Origin: Pantoea sp. Mb-10
Lineage (GTDB): Bacteria > Pseudomonadota > Gammaproteobacteria > Enterobacterales > Enterobacteriaceae
Direction: 5' to 3'
NCBI RefSeq assembly: GCF_021272205.1
Contig: NZ_JAJSDX010000004.1
Coordinates: 434,001-498,000 of the forward strand
DNA: 64,000 bases
Part shown: positions 34,678 through 45,603 of the stretch, one piece after another
Position numbering within the stretch: position 1 is the first letter of the stretch
Layout of the letters: the number at the start of each line of letters is the position of its first letter
Notes under the pieces: model-generated
Seen by the model: only the letters and a program-made list of their open reading frames with translations
Told to the model about the DNA's origin: nothing
Database searches by the model: none
Position numbers and translations under genes: made by a program

Positions 34678-35871
34678 GATGGCGTCTCCCAGGCCAAATA
34701 CGGGCAAGTACATGGCAATTACCAGCGTACCCACAATGCCGCCAATCACGATCATCATTGCGGGCTCCAGCGCAGCGGCGAGGTTATCTGCGCGCGCCAG
34801 CGTTTGCGCCTCATGCCACTCCGCGAGTCGTGAAAACATCACGTCGAGCGCACCGGCCTCTTCACCCACGCGGATCAGCTGTTTGCAAAGCGGTGTGAAC
34901 AGTTCATCCTGCGCCAATGCCTGATGCATCGGCATGCCGGCAGCAATATGCTGCTGGAGAGCACTCACACTCTCCCGCCACAGCGCTGAGAGCAGCGTCG
35001 TTTCCACCGCCTGTAAACTGTGCAGCAGCGTCAACCCGGCACGCTGTGTGAGCTGCAGGATGGCGAAGATCTGACTGAGTTGACCACCGCGCCACAGTAC
35101 AGAAAGCCAAGGTATACGCAGCACGCCTCGCTGCAGGCGTTTCTGCCACGGCGTCGAGCGGCGGTAGATCTGCAATCCACTTGCCACCAGTATAATCAGC
35201 ACAACCGCCAGCGGCAGGGCCGCCTGCTGCAGCAGGGCAGACAGCGACATGACGACTGCGGTAAAGGCAGGCAGCGGTGCATCGAAGCTGGCATAGACGG
35301 CGACAAACTCCGGCAAGACAAACAGCAGCATACCGGCGCTCACGGCCAGCGCCACGAGCAGGATAAACAACGGGTAGCGCAGCGCCTTCATGACTTTCTG
35401 CCTGAGAAACAGCTGCTGGGTTTGCTGCTGAGCCAGCTGGCAACAGCATTCGTCGAGCTGCCCGGTAAGCTCACCCACCTGCATCAGCGCCGCAAACAGC
35501 GGTGGGAAGATCTGCGGCCATTGTTGCAGACTCTGCGAAAAAGGAAGGCCCGTCATGACTTGCTGCTGCAAAGCGTTGAGCAGGACGCGCCAACCTGCGT
35601 GGGGATGACCTTCCGCCAGCAGCAGCAGGCTCTCCGCCAGCGGCAGACCCGCTTTAAGCAGCGTCGCCAGCTGACGGACGAAATCAATCTTTTGCTGCCA
35701 CGTCCAGTCTCGTACACGCCAACGTCTCACCCGCTGCCAGCTCACTGGCAGCATACCGCGATCGGATAAGTGGTTGAGCAATGCCTCCTGATTAGCTTGC
35801 AGCGATTCGCCTTGCTGTAACGTGCCCATGGTATCCAGCGCTTGCCAGTGGAAATGCTCAAGATTAGCCAT
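34672..35871 (-). CDS. hofC: type IV pilus/type II secretion inner-membrane protein HofC (PilC/GspF family)
   Basis: Polytopic platform protein of type IV pilus-like machines. From ATG 35871 (MANLEHFHWQALDTMG) it has 399 residues (E. coli HofC 400). It contains two GspF repeats (FVRQLATLLKAGLPLAESL and IFAILQLTQRAGLTLLHSL) and three strong membrane stretches, the last being MIVIGGIVGTLVIAMYLPVF. The start overlaps the hofB stop by 8 bp, which decides against the longer reading from 35904. Confidence 0.93.
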   Translation of the reverse strand: MANLEHFHWQALDTMGTLQQGESLQANQEALLNHLSDRGMLPVSWQRVRRWRVRDWTWQQKIDFVRQLATLLKAGLPLAESLLLLAEGHPHAGWRVLLNALQQQVMTGLPFSQSLQQWPQIFPPLFAALMQVGELTGQLDECCCQLAQQQTQQLFLRQKVMKALRYPLFILLVALAVSAGMLLFVLPEFVAVYASFDAPLPAFTAVVMSLSALLQQAALPLAVVLIILVASGLQIYRRSTPWQKRLQRGVLRIPWLSVLWRGGQLSQIFAILQLTQRAGLTLLHSLQAVETTLLSALWRESVSALQQHIAAGMPMHQALAQDELFTPLCKQLIRVGEEAGALDVMFSRLAEWHEAQTLARADNLAAALEPAMMIVIGGIVGTLVIAMYLPVFGLGDAIR

Positions 35872-37252
35872 CGCTGCAACCGACCACGCGCTGCATCTCT
35901 TCAAAAGAGGTATCGCCGCGGCTGACGGCTTCCAGCCCGGCCGCCAGCAACGTTTTCATGCCTTGCTCCTGCGCCAGCGACAGCACATGTTCCAGCGGCA
36001 TTTCCGCCGACACGGCATTTTTGAGCTTATTGCTCATGGGTAACATTTCGAACAGCGGCAGGCGCCCGTAATAGCCCGAAAAACAGTGATCGCAGCCGGG
36101 GGCTCGCCAGGTTTGCAAGGTGCCAGGCCACATGCCGTGGGGCAAATGGGCAATGGCCTGTGCCGGTTTGCGGCAGTGTACGCACAATCGCCTGACGAGG
36201 CGCTGCGCAACGATCAGCTGCAGCGCGGGTCCGAGAAGATAGCCCGGAATCTCCATTTGTCGCAGGCGCGTTAACGTCTCCGCCGTGGAGTTGGTATGCA
36301 GAGTAGAAAGGACCAGATGCCCGGTTTGTGCCGCTTTCACGGCAATCTGAGCGGTTTCGGCATCGCGAATCTCGCCAACCATAATGACATCGGGATCCTG
36401 CCGCAGCAGCGAGCGGAGCACCCGGTTGAAGTCGAGGCCGCTGCGCGTCTGAATTTGAGTTTGATTGATCCCCTCCAGCGGTATCTCCACCGGATCTTCG
36501 ACGCTGCACAGATTTTTTTCGGGCACGTTAAGCGCATTGAGCCCACTGTACAGCGTGAAGGTTTTACCGCTGCCAGTGGGGCCGGTTACTAAAATGAGCC
36601 CTTGCGGTTCCAGTAAGGCATTTTTGAACAGGCGAAGCTGGACGGCGGGCATGCCGATCTTGTCCAACGTGAGGGCGCTGTTTTCACTTTGCAGCAAACG
36701 GACTACGGCCTTTTCACCGCGATTAACCGGCAATGTTGCGAGGCGAAAAGCGGCGTGGGAGCCATCAATGTCGAGGGTAAACTGCCCGTCCTGCGGCAGG
36801 CGTCGTTCGGCGATATCTAATCCACCTAAAATTTTCAGCCGTGCCAGGACCGCCGAGGGTTGAGCGTCCAGCGGATTGGGTAGCGCATGCAGGACGCCAT
36901 CAATGCGGAGGCGAACGCGTAATCCATGGCGCTGTGGTTCCAGATGTACGTCAGAAGCGCGACGCTGAAGCGCCTGCCGCAAAATCTGATCCACTGCGGC
37001 AATTGCCGATTCAGCCGAACGCTGTTCACGCGGTGCGTCAGTGCTCTCCTTGGCATGCAGCGCTTGTTCCAGGCGAGCGGCAGGCCAGCACTCCACCTCC
37101 ACTTCGCACTGACTGGCGAAGCGTAGCGCTTCCAGCAGTTGTGGATCGGGCGCCTTCGCCATCGCCACGCGCAGTAGCGTGGCGTCGTGCTGTAAAATCA
37201 GTGCGTGCTGTCGTGCGCACAAGGCGTACAGCGCTGCGGTGCAGTCGGCCAT
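35864..37252 (-). CDS. hofB: type IV pilus assembly ATPase HofB (PilB/GspE family)
   Basis: Cytoplasmic secretion/extension ATPase. The 462-residue protein has a Walker A GPTGSGKT at about 224-231, a Walker B-like DPDVIMVGEIRD, the His box STLHTNSTAETLTRL and a zinc-type CVHC...CDHC arrangement. It sits between ppdD and hofC with overlaps on both sides (1 bp with ppdD). In E. coli K-12 the cognate system is normally silent; activity here is unknown. Confidence 0.94.
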   Translation of the reverse strand: MADCTAALYALCARQHALILQHDATLLRVAMAKAPDPQLLEALRFASQCEVEVECWPAARLEQALHAKESTDAPREQRSAESAIAAVDQILRQALQRRASDVHLEPQRHGLRVRLRIDGVLHALPNPLDAQPSAVLARLKILGGLDIAERRLPQDGQFTLDIDGSHAAFRLATLPVNRGEKAVVRLLQSENSALTLDKIGMPAVQLRLFKNALLEPQGLILVTGPTGSGKTFTLYSGLNALNVPEKNLCSVEDPVEIPLEGINQTQIQTRSGLDFNRVLRSLLRQDPDVIMVGEIRDAETAQIAVKAAQTGHLVLSTLHTNSTAETLTRLRQMEIPGYLLGPALQLIVAQRLVRRLCVHCRKPAQAIAHLPHGMWPGTLQTWRAPGCDHCFSGYYGRLPLFEMLPMSNKLKNAVSAEMPLEHVLSLAQEQGMKTLLAAGLEAVSRGDTSFEEMQRVVGCSDG

Positions 37253-37695
37253 CAGTTCACCTCTTTGTCAGCAAAGCGGAACTGTTCAAGGCAGCTATCG
37301 CGTAGGCTCTGGCTGGCGCTACTGCAACTGCGCTGCCAGTTAACCGCGCCTTCCGTTTCATCCCAGCTCGGCGTCATTTCGACACTCAAGCCTGCTAAGC
37401 TCTCTTGCCCCGTCATGCTGATGACGCCGTTTGCCACACTCAGCGAGGCCACGTAGCGCGAACCTTTTGCTGCCGGAATACCACCCGCGCCCCCCTGGCA
37501 CTGCGCTGGCCCACCGCGCTCGATCGCGCAGAGTTCGACGGCGGTTTTGTACGGCAGCATCGTTTGCAGCATGTCGGTGAGGGCGGCGCGCTGCAGATAG
37601 CGTTGATAGCTGGGTAAACCAATTGCGCTGAGAATGGCGACGATGCCAATCACAATCATGAGTTCAATCAGGGTAAAACCGCGTTGTGTGTCCAT
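37252..37695 (-). CDS. ppdD: type IV major prepilin PpdD
   Basis: Pilin subunit precursor. I start at ATG 37695 (MDTQRGFTLIELMIVIGIVA) because AAGGAG lies 8 bp upstream, giving 147 residues. The short basic leader ends in Gly before Phe, the prepilin peptidase site, and Glu5 of the mature protein is present. The C-terminal half holds cysteine pairs typical of pilin disulfide loops. First gene of the ppdD-hofB-hofC operon. Confidence 0.95.
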   Translation of the reverse strand: MDTQRGFTLIELMIVIGIVAILSAIGLPSYQRYLQRAALTDMLQTMLPYKTAVELCAIERGGPAQCQGGAGGIPAAKGSRYVASLSVANGVISMTGQESLAGLSVEMTPSWDETEGAVNWQRSCSSASQSLRDSCLEQFRFADKEVN

Positions 37696-37855
37696 GCGTA
37701 GGCTCCTTGTGTGGGAGCGGCTACGGTAAAGAAGGGCGATCAACAGGAAAAGTGACGCGCACGCGGAGTGGGAAACGTCACGAAATAAAGGTGATGGATT
37801 GCATACCGCTCAGCAAAATTTTGGAAGAGGCCTCGGCGTTTTACTGAGCGTAGCG

Positions 37856-38764
<909 letters not shown>

Positions 38765-38931
38765 TCAGGGTAGGGTGAGGAGCCCTCACCTTAGCCCGAA
38801 AGAACGTCCTTTTCCAGCTTATGGCAGAAAATTGTTTAGTATACTAAACATGGCTGCCTTGCCGCATTATGTCGCAAGCGCCTGCTCTGAATCATGGTAT
38901 TCTCAGCCAGATTTGGTGCAGGATAAATGTC

Positions 38932-39483
38932 ATGAAGCTCGAAGATGGCTGGGTGACCAGCGCGCGCAAGGTGCCGTCGCCGCATTTTAATGCGCGACCC
39001 AACGATGAAAAGCCGTCGCTGTTAGTGATTCACAATATCAGCTTACCGCCGGGTGAATTTGGCGGGCCGTGGATCGACAGGCTTTTTACCGGCACGCTCT
39101 CGCCGGACGATCATCCCTATTTTGCTGAGATTGCGCATTTGCGCGTGGCAGCACACTGCCTGATTCGCCGCGACGGTGAGCTGGTGCAGTACGTCTCCTT
39201 CGACCAGCGCGCATGGCACGCAGGCGTCTCACAATTTAATGGTCGGGAAAACTGCAACGATTTTTCCATCGGGATTGAGCTTGAAGGCACGGATACGCTG
39301 CCTTATACCGTCGAGCAATATCAGACATTGCAGCAGGTCAGTAAGCTACTGATGCAATATTATCCGCTGACGCACGATCGTATCACGGGTCACAGCGACA
39401 TCGCGCCGCAGCGGAAAACCGATCCAGGTCCCGCTTTTGACTGGGCGCGCTATCACCATTCCCTTAAGCAGGAGAATCCCTGA
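38932..39483 (+). CDS. ampD: 1,6-anhydro-N-acetylmuramyl-L-alanine amidase AmpD
   Basis: Cytosolic zinc amidase in peptidoglycan recycling; it lowers the muropeptide signal for AmpR-dependent beta-lactamase induction. From ATG 38932 ([19 protein letters not shown]) it has 183 residues, as in E. coli. Zinc-ligand regions [15 protein letters not shown] and [19 protein letters not shown] are complete. AGGA precedes the start; a longer reading from 38869 lacks homology. Operon with ampE. Confidence 0.97.
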   Translation: MKLEDGWVTSARKVPSPHFNARPNDEKPSLLVIHNISLPPGEFGGPWIDRLFTGTLSPDDHPYFAEIAHLRVAAHCLIRRDGELVQYVSFDQRAWHAGVSQFNGRENCNDFSIGIELEGTDTLPYTVEQYQTLQQVSKLLMQYYPLTHDRITGHSDIAPQRKTDPGPAFDWARYHHSLKQENP

Positions 39484-39499
39484 AACCGCAGGAGCAGGT

Positions 39500-40354
39500 A
39501 TGACATTGTTTAGCTTGTTATTAGTGTTAGGTTGGGAGCGTCTTTTTAAACTTGGCGAACACTGGCAATTCGATCATCGCCTGGCGCCGTTGTTTCGCAA
39601 AATATCGCGTTTTTCACTGACTCGCACGGTGCTCATGACGGTGACCGCCATGCTGATCGTCTGGCTCATGGTGGTCAGCCTGAAGGGGATTCTGTTTGGT
39701 GTCGCGCAGCTCCTGTTCTGGATTCTCGTGGGGTTGCTGTGCATTGGCGCGGGATCGGTGCGTATTCACTATCACCGCTATCTCAAAGCCGCAAGCCACG
39801 ATGATGAAGCTGCGCATCAGGCGATGGCCGCTGAACTGACGCTGATTCACGGGGTGCCGGTGGCCTGCAGCGAGCGCGAGTTCCTGCGCGAACTGCAAAA
39901 CGCGCTAATCTGGATTAATTTCCGTTACTACCTCGCGCCGCTGTTCTGGTTCGTGGTGGGGGGACCCTATGGGCCGGTGCTGCTGGTGGGCTATGCCTTC
40001 CTGCGTGCCTGGCAAAGCTGGCTGGCAAAATATCAAGGTGCGCTCGCGCGCGCGCAGTCGGGCGTCGATCGCATATTGCACGTGCTGGACTGGATCCCCG
40101 CGCGGCTGGCCGGCGTGGCCTATGCGCTGCTGGGACACGGTGAGCGCGCTTTACCCGCGTGGTTCGCCTCCTTGAGCGATCTGCACCGCTCGCCCTATCA
40201 GGTGCTGACCAGCCTGGCGCAGTTTTCCCTGGCGCGCGATCCCCACCTCGATAAAGTTGAAACGCCACGGGTGGCCGTGGCGTTGGCAAAGCGCACATCA
40301 TGGGTATTGGTGGTCGTGGTGGCGCTGTTGACGATCTACGGCGCGCTGGTGTGA
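39500..40354 (+). CDS. ampE: regulatory inner-membrane protein AmpE
   Basis: Polytopic membrane protein encoded with AmpD and linked to beta-lactamase regulation; its biochemical role is not settled. From ATG 39500 ([20 protein letters not shown]) it has 284 residues, the E. coli length, with four hydrophobic segments and an internal soluble loop. GCAGGAGCAGGT provides the RBS. Its last 19 bp overlap the convergent GH43 gene. Confidence 0.96.
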   Translation: MTLFSLLLVLGWERLFKLGEHWQFDHRLAPLFRKISRFSLTRTVLMTVTAMLIVWLMVVSLKGILFGVAQLLFWILVGLLCIGAGSVRIHYHRYLKAASHDDEAAHQAMAAELTLIHGVPVACSEREFLRELQNALIWINFRYYLAPLFWFVVGGPYGPVLLVGYAFLRAWQSWLAKYQGALARAQSGVDRILHVLDWIPARLAGVAYALLGHGERALPAWFASLSDLHRSPYQVLTSLAQFSLARDPHLDKVETPRVAVALAKRTSWVLVVVVALLTIYGALV

Positions 40355-41289
40355 TCGGCAGGCGGTACGCCGAAATCCGGCATACCGTCCTCGCGCCAGG
40401 CAACGTACTTTAATCGCGTGTGGCGATTGGGATCCCAGAGGGGATCGCCCTCGATTTCCGTGTAATTACGGGCGTGGTAAACCAGCACATCACGCCCCTC
40501 CTCATCGACCGTAAAACTGTTGTGCCCCGGGCCATACTGCTGGTTTGTCCAACTGGTGGTAAAGACCGGCCGCGCCGATTTGTGCCAGGCGAGGCTGTCC
40601 AGCGGATTAGCCCTTGCATCAATGCTTAACAGGCCAAGACAGTAGTTTTCATCGGTGGCGCTGGCGGAGTAGGTGATAAACAAGCGGTCACCGTGGCGAA
40701 TCGCCGCCGGCCCTTCATTGACGCTGAACCCTGCACACTCCCACTGATACTCCGGCCGACTGAGCATGACCGGGGGGCTTTTTAGCGTCCACGGATTGAG
40801 CAGCTCAGCCAAGTACAAATTGGAGTTGCCGGGGATATTGGGATCTTTCTGCGCCCACAGATACCAGTTTTTGCCCTGGTGAACGAAATGGGTGGCATCC
40901 AGTGAGAAGCTGTCGATGGGCGTATAAACCCGACGGCACGGTTGCCAATGGCCGGTCAGGGGATCGGCATCGTCACACACCAGCGCGTACATACGATGCT
41001 GGAAAAGCCCGTCTTTGATCTCACGCGTCGGCGCCGCAGCGAAGTAAATCACCCATTGTCCGTTAATACGGTGCAGCTCCGGCGCCCAAATCAACGCGCT
41101 GTAAGGTCCGGTATCGGGCTTATGCCAGACGGTGACCGGCGTGGCATTCACTAAGCCGTTAAGCGTCTCTGCGTAACGGATCTCCAGCCGATCGTACTCG
41201 GGTACCGAAGCAACAAAGTAGTAGCCGGCGTCATGCCGCAAAATAAAGGGATCGGCACGCTGGGTAATAAAGGGATTTGGCCAGCTCAT
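40336..41289 (-). CDS. glycoside hydrolase family 43 protein (putative arabinosidase/xylosidase)
   Basis: A 317-residue five-bladed beta-propeller-type enzyme. The three expected acidic residues are visible: Asp13 in [10 protein letters not shown] (base), Asp131 in SLDATHFV and Glu192 in NEGPAAIR (acid). No signal peptide is present, so it probably acts in the cytosol on imported arabino- or xylo-oligosaccharides. It overlaps the transporter stop by 3-4 bp (ATGA), forming a two-gene operon. E. coli yagH/xynB-type genes are comparable, but the exact substrate cannot be told. Confidence 0.88.
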   Translation of the reverse strand: MSWPNPFITQRADPFILRHDAGYYFVASVPEYDRLEIRYAETLNGLVNATPVTVWHKPDTGPYSALIWAPELHRINGQWVIYFAAAPTREIKDGLFQHRMYALVCDDADPLTGHWQPCRRVYTPIDSFSLDATHFVHQGKNWYLWAQKDPNIPGNSNLYLAELLNPWTLKSPPVMLSRPEYQWECAGFSVNEGPAAIRHGDRLFITYSASATDENYCLGLLSIDARANPLDSLAWHKSARPVFTTSWTNQQYGPGHNSFTVDEEGRDVLVYHARNYTEIEGDPLWDPNRHTRLKYVAWREDGMPDFGVPPADHTSAP

Positions 41290-42692
41290 TTTATCTCTCC
41301 AGGTTGCGAGGTCGCCGTCGTTACAGGCAGATTGAGGTCATGGAAGTTGGCGCGGCGAAGAGCCAGATCGTCTTGAATGGTGCGCATCAGGGTGCGATCG
41401 ACTTTTAGCAGGCGCACCACGCCCGCGGTGATCAGATAGCCAACACCGGGGATGACGGTAAACAGCAGCATAATTCCGTTGATAGCGTTAGGGGCTTGCT
41501 GTTTGGCGCCCGCGTCGTAGCCGTAAATGGACAATAAAAAGCCCACCATCGCCCCCGCCACTGCCAGCCCAACTTTCAGGAAAAACAGGTTGCCCGAGAA
41601 GCTCATGCCGGTGATGCGCTTGCCGGTTTTCCATTCGCCATAATCATCCACGTCCGCCATCAGCGACCAGTGCAACGGCGACGGAATCTGGTGCAGAATA
41701 TTCAGCAAGAAGTAGGCGACGACCACGGCCACGGTAGCGTGCGGATCAATCCAGTAGAAGCCGCAGGAAAACAACGCCAGTGCGATGTTGGTCCAGAAAA
41801 AGATTTTCAGTTTGCACCAGCGGTCGGTAAGGTATTTTGCCAGCGTACTGCCCAGCATCATGCCGATCACGCCCAGGCTGATAAACAGCGTGGCGAAATG
41901 CGTGGACTGGCCCATCACCCACGTCACGTAATACATTGTGGCAGCCATGCGAATAAAGCCGGGGCACACATTACAGAACGTCAGCAGCAAAATGCGCACC
42001 CATTGGTCGTTTTTCCACACATCGCGCAAATCTTTCTTCAAATCATCATGACTGGGTACGGCAGGGCGAATGCGCTCGCGCACCGTGGCAAAGCAAAAGA
42101 GAAACATCCCCAGACCTATCAGCGCCAGCACGCTCATGGCCAGCTGATAGCCGCGCGCTTTGTTACCGCCGCCAAACCATTCGGCCATAGGCAGCAGTGA
42201 AAGGGAGAGAATCAGGGTGGCCACGCCGACCATAACAAAGCGGTAGGATTGGCAAGAGACGCGTTCGCCGGGATCGTTGGTGATCACGCCGCCTAGCGAG
42301 CAGTAGGGAATATTGATGGCGGTATAGGTCAATGACATCAGGAAGTAGGTGACAAACGCCCAGACAACTTTGTATTCATATGACCAGTCCGGCGTCGTAA
42401 ACATCAGTACGCTAAACAGGACATAGGGCACGGAGATCCACAGCAGCCACGGGCGAAAACGGCCCCAGCGGCTCTGCGTGCGGTCGGCAATGGCGCCCAT
42501 GATGGGGTCGGTGACTGCATCCAGCACGCGCACCGACAGCAGCAGCGTGCCGACCAGCGCGGGCGCAAGGCCAAACACATCAGTATAAAAATAGTTAAGG
42601 AATAACATGATGGCGCCGCCGATCATGTTGCATCCGGCATCGCCCATGCCGTAGCCAAGTTTTTCTCTGAACGAGAGGGCTGCTCCTTTCAT
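41286..42692 (-). CDS. GPH-family sugar:cation symporter
   Basis: A 468-residue transporter with about twelve membrane segments. The [15 protein letters not shown] and GRFRPWLLW motifs are signatures of the glycoside-pentoside-hexuronide family (YicJ/YagG/XynP type). ATG 42692 ([17 protein letters not shown]) has AGGAG upstream and is chosen over the 9-residue longer reading. Translationally coupled to the GH43 gene, it presumably imports that enzyme's oligosaccharide substrate. This pair is absent between ampE and aroP in E. coli. Confidence 0.9.
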   Translation of the reverse strand: MKGAALSFREKLGYGMGDAGCNMIGGAIMLFLNYFYTDVFGLAPALVGTLLLSVRVLDAVTDPIMGAIADRTQSRWGRFRPWLLWISVPYVLFSVLMFTTPDWSYEYKVVWAFVTYFLMSLTYTAINIPYCSLGGVITNDPGERVSCQSYRFVMVGVATLILSLSLLPMAEWFGGGNKARGYQLAMSVLALIGLGMFLFCFATVRERIRPAVPSHDDLKKDLRDVWKNDQWVRILLLTFCNVCPGFIRMAATMYYVTWVMGQSTHFATLFISLGVIGMMLGSTLAKYLTDRWCKLKIFFWTNIALALFSCGFYWIDPHATVAVVVAYFLLNILHQIPSPLHWSLMADVDDYGEWKTGKRITGMSFSGNLFFLKVGLAVAGAMVGFLLSIYGYDAGAKQQAPNAINGIMLLFTVIPGVGYLITAGVVRLLKVDRTLMRTIQDDLALRRANFHDLNLPVTTATSQPGEIK

Positions 42693-42819
42693 TGTCGTCT
42701 CCTGCGACCGGTGGAGCAAAAATTATCTGCCCAAAATCAGCAGGCTGCTGGTAAGGATTCGGTCAGGTAGATGGACAAAACGCGCGGCGGCAAAGAAGTG
42801 TGAGGCAGATCGGTCGAGC

Positions 42820-42843
42820 GGCCCGGCAGCAATGTGCCGGGCC
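42820..42843. terminator. hairpin downstream of aroP
   Basis: GGCCCGGCA, a 6-nt loop and TGCCGGGCC: a perfect 9-bp GC-rich stem 9 bp beyond the aroP stop and upstream of the symporter gene. No T-run follows on either strand. It is probably a terminator or 3'-end stabiliser for aroP. Confidence 0.55.
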
Positions 42844-42851
42844 GAAATACA

Positions 42852-44207
42852 TTAGGGTTTTTGGACTTTGTTTTTGATGGCGTAGCCTATCGCCAGCACC
42901 ACCAGCCAGACCGGAATCAGCCATACAGAAATGGCCATGCCTGGCGTGATCGCCATGATGACCAGCACTGCAGCCATAAATACCAGGCAGATCCAGTTGC
43001 CGACGGGATAGAGAACGGCGCGGAAGCGCGTTGTTACGCCCTGCTGATCTTTCTTCTTGCGGAATTTCATATGGGCAAGGCTGATCATCGCCCAGTTAAT
43101 CACCAGCGCGGAGACCACCAGCGACATCAGCAGACCAAAGGCTTCACCCGGCATCAGGTAGTTAATCAGCACGCAGAGCGCCGTTGCCAGTGCGGAAACC
43201 AAAATGGTCGCAACCGGTACGCCACGGCGGTCCACTTTCAACAACGCTTTTGGTGCATTGCCCTGCTGTGCGAGGCCGAAAAGCATGCGGCTGTTGCAGT
43301 AAACGCAGCTGTTATACACCGACAGCGCCGCCGTCAGGATCACCACGTTAAGAGCATTGGCCACCAGCGAGTCGCCCAGCTCATGGAAAATCAGGACAAA
43401 CGGGCTGGTGTCGGCGGTGACGCGGGTCCAGGGCAGCAGGGAAAGCAAGACTGCCAGCGAGCCAATATAGAAAATCAGGATGCGCCACAGCACTTGATTG
43501 GTGGCTTTAGGGATACTTTCCTGCGGATTATCCGCTTCAGCAGCGGTGATGCCCACCAGCTCCAGGCCGCCAAACGAGAACATGATAATGGCCATCATCA
43601 TGACCAGCCCGCTCATGCCGTTAGGCAGAAAACCGCCCTGGTTCCACAGGTTGCTGACGCTGGCCTGCGGGCCGGCGTTGCCGCTGAACAGGAGCCAACC
43701 GCCAAACAGAATCATGGCGATTACCGCCACTACTTTAATGATGGCAAACCAAAACTCCATTTCACCAAACACTTTAACGTTGGTCAGGTTAATGGCGTTG
43801 ATGGCCACGAAAAAGATCGCAGCGGTAGCCCACGTAGGAAAACCAGGCCACCAGAATTGAATATACTTACCCACGGCGCTCAATTCGGCCATGGCGACCA
43901 GCACGTAGAGCACCCAATAGTTCCAGCCAGAGGCGAAACCGGCGAAGTTACCCCAGTATTTGTAAGCGAAGTGACTAAAGCTGCCGGCGACCGGCTCTTC
44001 AACCACCATCTCGCCGAGCTGACGCATAATGAGAAAGGCAATAAATCCGGCGATAGCGTAACCGAGAATAACGCCAGGCCCGGCAGATTTAATCACCGAT
44101 GCGCTGCCCAGAAACAGGCCGGTACCCACAGCCCCGCCCAGCGCAATCAGCTGAATATGACGATTTTTTAAGCCGCGATGCAGCGTATCGCCATGCTGTT
44201 GTTCCAT
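42852..44207 (-). CDS. aroP: aromatic amino acid permease AroP
   Basis: APC-family proton symporter for Phe, Tyr and Trp in the inner membrane. The product has 451 residues (E. coli 457) with twelve hydrophobic segments. The N-terminal RHIQLIALGGAVGTGLFLGS is the AAT-family signature. Its position next to pdhR matches E. coli aroP. The RBS is GAGG before ATG 44207. A TyrR-like box lies about 60-80 bp upstream. PheP-type specificity is an alternative that sequence alone cannot exclude, but synteny favours aroP. Confidence 0.94.
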   Translation of the reverse strand: MEQQHGDTLHRGLKNRHIQLIALGGAVGTGLFLGSASVIKSAGPGVILGYAIAGFIAFLIMRQLGEMVVEEPVAGSFSHFAYKYWGNFAGFASGWNYWVLYVLVAMAELSAVGKYIQFWWPGFPTWATAAIFFVAINAINLTNVKVFGEMEFWFAIIKVVAVIAMILFGGWLLFSGNAGPQASVSNLWNQGGFLPNGMSGLVMMMAIIMFSFGGLELVGITAAEADNPQESIPKATNQVLWRILIFYIGSLAVLLSLLPWTRVTADTSPFVLIFHELGDSLVANALNVVILTAALSVYNSCVYCNSRMLFGLAQQGNAPKALLKVDRRGVPVATILVSALATALCVLINYLMPGEAFGLLMSLVVSALVINWAMISLAHMKFRKKKDQQGVTTRFRAVLYPVGNWICLVFMAAVLVIMAITPGMAISVWLIPVWLVVLAIGYAIKNKVQKP

Positions 44208-44268
44208 ACAAACCTCATGATGTTGTTATTGTGCGCCTGCAGTGCGCGCACTGTAAGGCTTTTCCAAA

Positions 44269-44286
44269 TGTATAAATTTCTTTACG
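44269..44286 (-). promoter_or_regulatory. putative TyrR box upstream of aroP
   Basis: TGTATAAATTTCTTTACG matches TGTAAAN6TTTACA at 10 of 12 defined positions. A weaker half-site, TGTAAG, lies at 44252-44257. In E. coli, aroP is repressed by TyrR through adjacent strong and weak boxes. The rest of the 44208-44711 gap holds only regulatory sequence. Confidence 0.55.
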
Positions 44287-44662
44287 GTGTCTCGCCGGTT
44301 GTGTGCGTGTCGAGGCTACCCCGGCGACCAGAATAGTGATAAGCGCGCCGCATTGCACCTGCTTTTGCCTTTCGTGCTGGGCGTTGCCTGGAAAAACAGC
44401 ATCTGCCGGTCTGGCCTCACCGTATTTCTGCCACGAATTCTGTAACAACACGAATAGGGTTGCCTTATAGATAGGCCCGCAGAACGAGCGGCTCAGTGTA
44501 AGGTTTGGTAAAAGTGAAATCTGTTAACAATTCAGCATTTGCGAGGCTTTTGCCTTAAACCCGGTGAGTTAGCAGGCGATAACAGGGCTGACACGCAGGC
44601 GCACGGTGTTCGCCATATAGACACAAGGTGAATACTTTGTTACTTTACGGGCACCATTTTTC

Positions 44663-44679
44663 AATTGGTATTACCAATT
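44663..44679. promoter_or_regulatory. PdhR operator
   Basis: AATTGGTATTACCAATT is a perfect 17-bp palindrome containing the PdhR core ATTGGTnnnACCAAT, 33 bp upstream of pdhR. It supports autorepression of the pdhR-aceEF-lpd operon, relieved by pyruvate. Confidence 0.93.
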
Positions 44680-44711
44680 TACTCCGGACGTTCGGCTCAT
44701 AAGAAGGGAAG

Positions 44712-45476
44712 ATGGCTTACAGTAAAATACGCCAACCCAAGCTCTCCGATGCCATCGAGCAGCAGCTGGAGTCCCTCATTATGGAAGGGACGCTCCAGCC
44801 GGGTGAAAAACTCCTCCCCGAGCGCGAACTGGCGAAACAGTTTGATGTCTCACGTCCATCTTTGCGCGAAGCCATTCAGAGCCTGGAAGCTAAAGGCCTG
44901 CTGCTGCGCCGTCAGGGCGGTGGCACCTATGTCCAAACCAATCTGTGGCAAAGCCTGAGCGACCCGCTGATCGGTCTGCTGGCTGAACATCCCGAATCAC
45001 AGTTTGACCTGTTGGAAACCCGCCATGCGCTGGAAGGCGTTGCGGCCTACTATGCCGCGCTGCGCGGCACGGACGAAGACCTGGCGCGCATACGCGATTG
45101 CCACGTGAATATCCAACAGGCGCAGGACAGCGGCGATCTGGATGCCGAAGCGGATGCGGTAATGAAGTATCAGATCGCTGTCACAGAAGCGGCCCATAAT
45201 GTGGTGCTTTTGCATTTGCTGCGTTCCATGGGCCCTATGCTGGAACAAAACGTCCGGCAGAATTTCGAATTGCTCTACGCTCGCCGTGAAATGCTGGCGA
45301 AAGTGAGCGGTCACCGCGCCAGAATCTTCGAGGCGATTGTGGCTCGTGAGCCAGAACAAGCACGCGAGGCCTCCCATCGTCACCTGGCGTTCATTGAGGA
45401 AATCTTGCTGGACAGAAGTCGGGAGCAGAGTCGTCGTGAACGCTCCCTGCGTCGTTTACAGCAACGCAAGGATTAA
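44712..45476 (+). CDS. pdhR: pyruvate-responsive transcriptional repressor PdhR
   Basis: GntR/FadR-family repressor of the PDH operon. It has 254 residues, as in E. coli. The winged helix ([21 protein letters not shown], recognition region to [14 protein letters not shown]) is followed by the all-helical FCD effector domain, which binds pyruvate in E. coli. The C-terminus is basic. It is preceded by AAGGGAAG and the perfect PdhR operator, and followed by a large hairpin before aceE. Confidence 0.97.
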   Translation: MAYSKIRQPKLSDAIEQQLESLIMEGTLQPGEKLLPERELAKQFDVSRPSLREAIQSLEAKGLLLRRQGGGTYVQTNLWQSLSDPLIGLLAEHPESQFDLLETRHALEGVAAYYAALRGTDEDLARIRDCHVNIQQAQDSGDLDAEADAVMKYQIAVTEAAHNVVLLHLLRSMGPMLEQNVRQNFELLYARREMLAKVSGHRARIFEAIVAREPEQAREASHRHLAFIEEILLDRSREQSRRERSLRRLQQRKD

Positions 45477-45510
45477 CGCACGGCAACGAACGTGCGAAAT
45501 AAAACGACGG

Positions 45511-45559
45511 GCCTGTCTTCTTGTGCTGTGAACCAGAAGCACAGCACAAGCAGACAGGC
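45511..45559 (+). repeat. large hairpin between pdhR and aceE
   Basis: GCCTGTCT, one mismatch and CTTGTGCTGTG form the left arm; a 9-nt loop and the matching right arm (45540-45559) give a stem of 20 positions with a single mismatched pair. There is no downstream T-run. Placed inside an operon, it suits mRNA processing, differential stability or partial attenuation more than simple termination. Confidence 0.75.
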
Positions 45560-45603
45560 TCCTGAAAATTCAACGTATTAGACACAGATAAGGAACACAC
45601 CCC

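Noticed and set aside
42834..44171. 445-codon open frame on the plus strand
   Set aside because: Antisense to aroP, whose membrane-protein codon pattern leaves the opposite strand open. The translation is His/Gln/Arg-rich and featureless.
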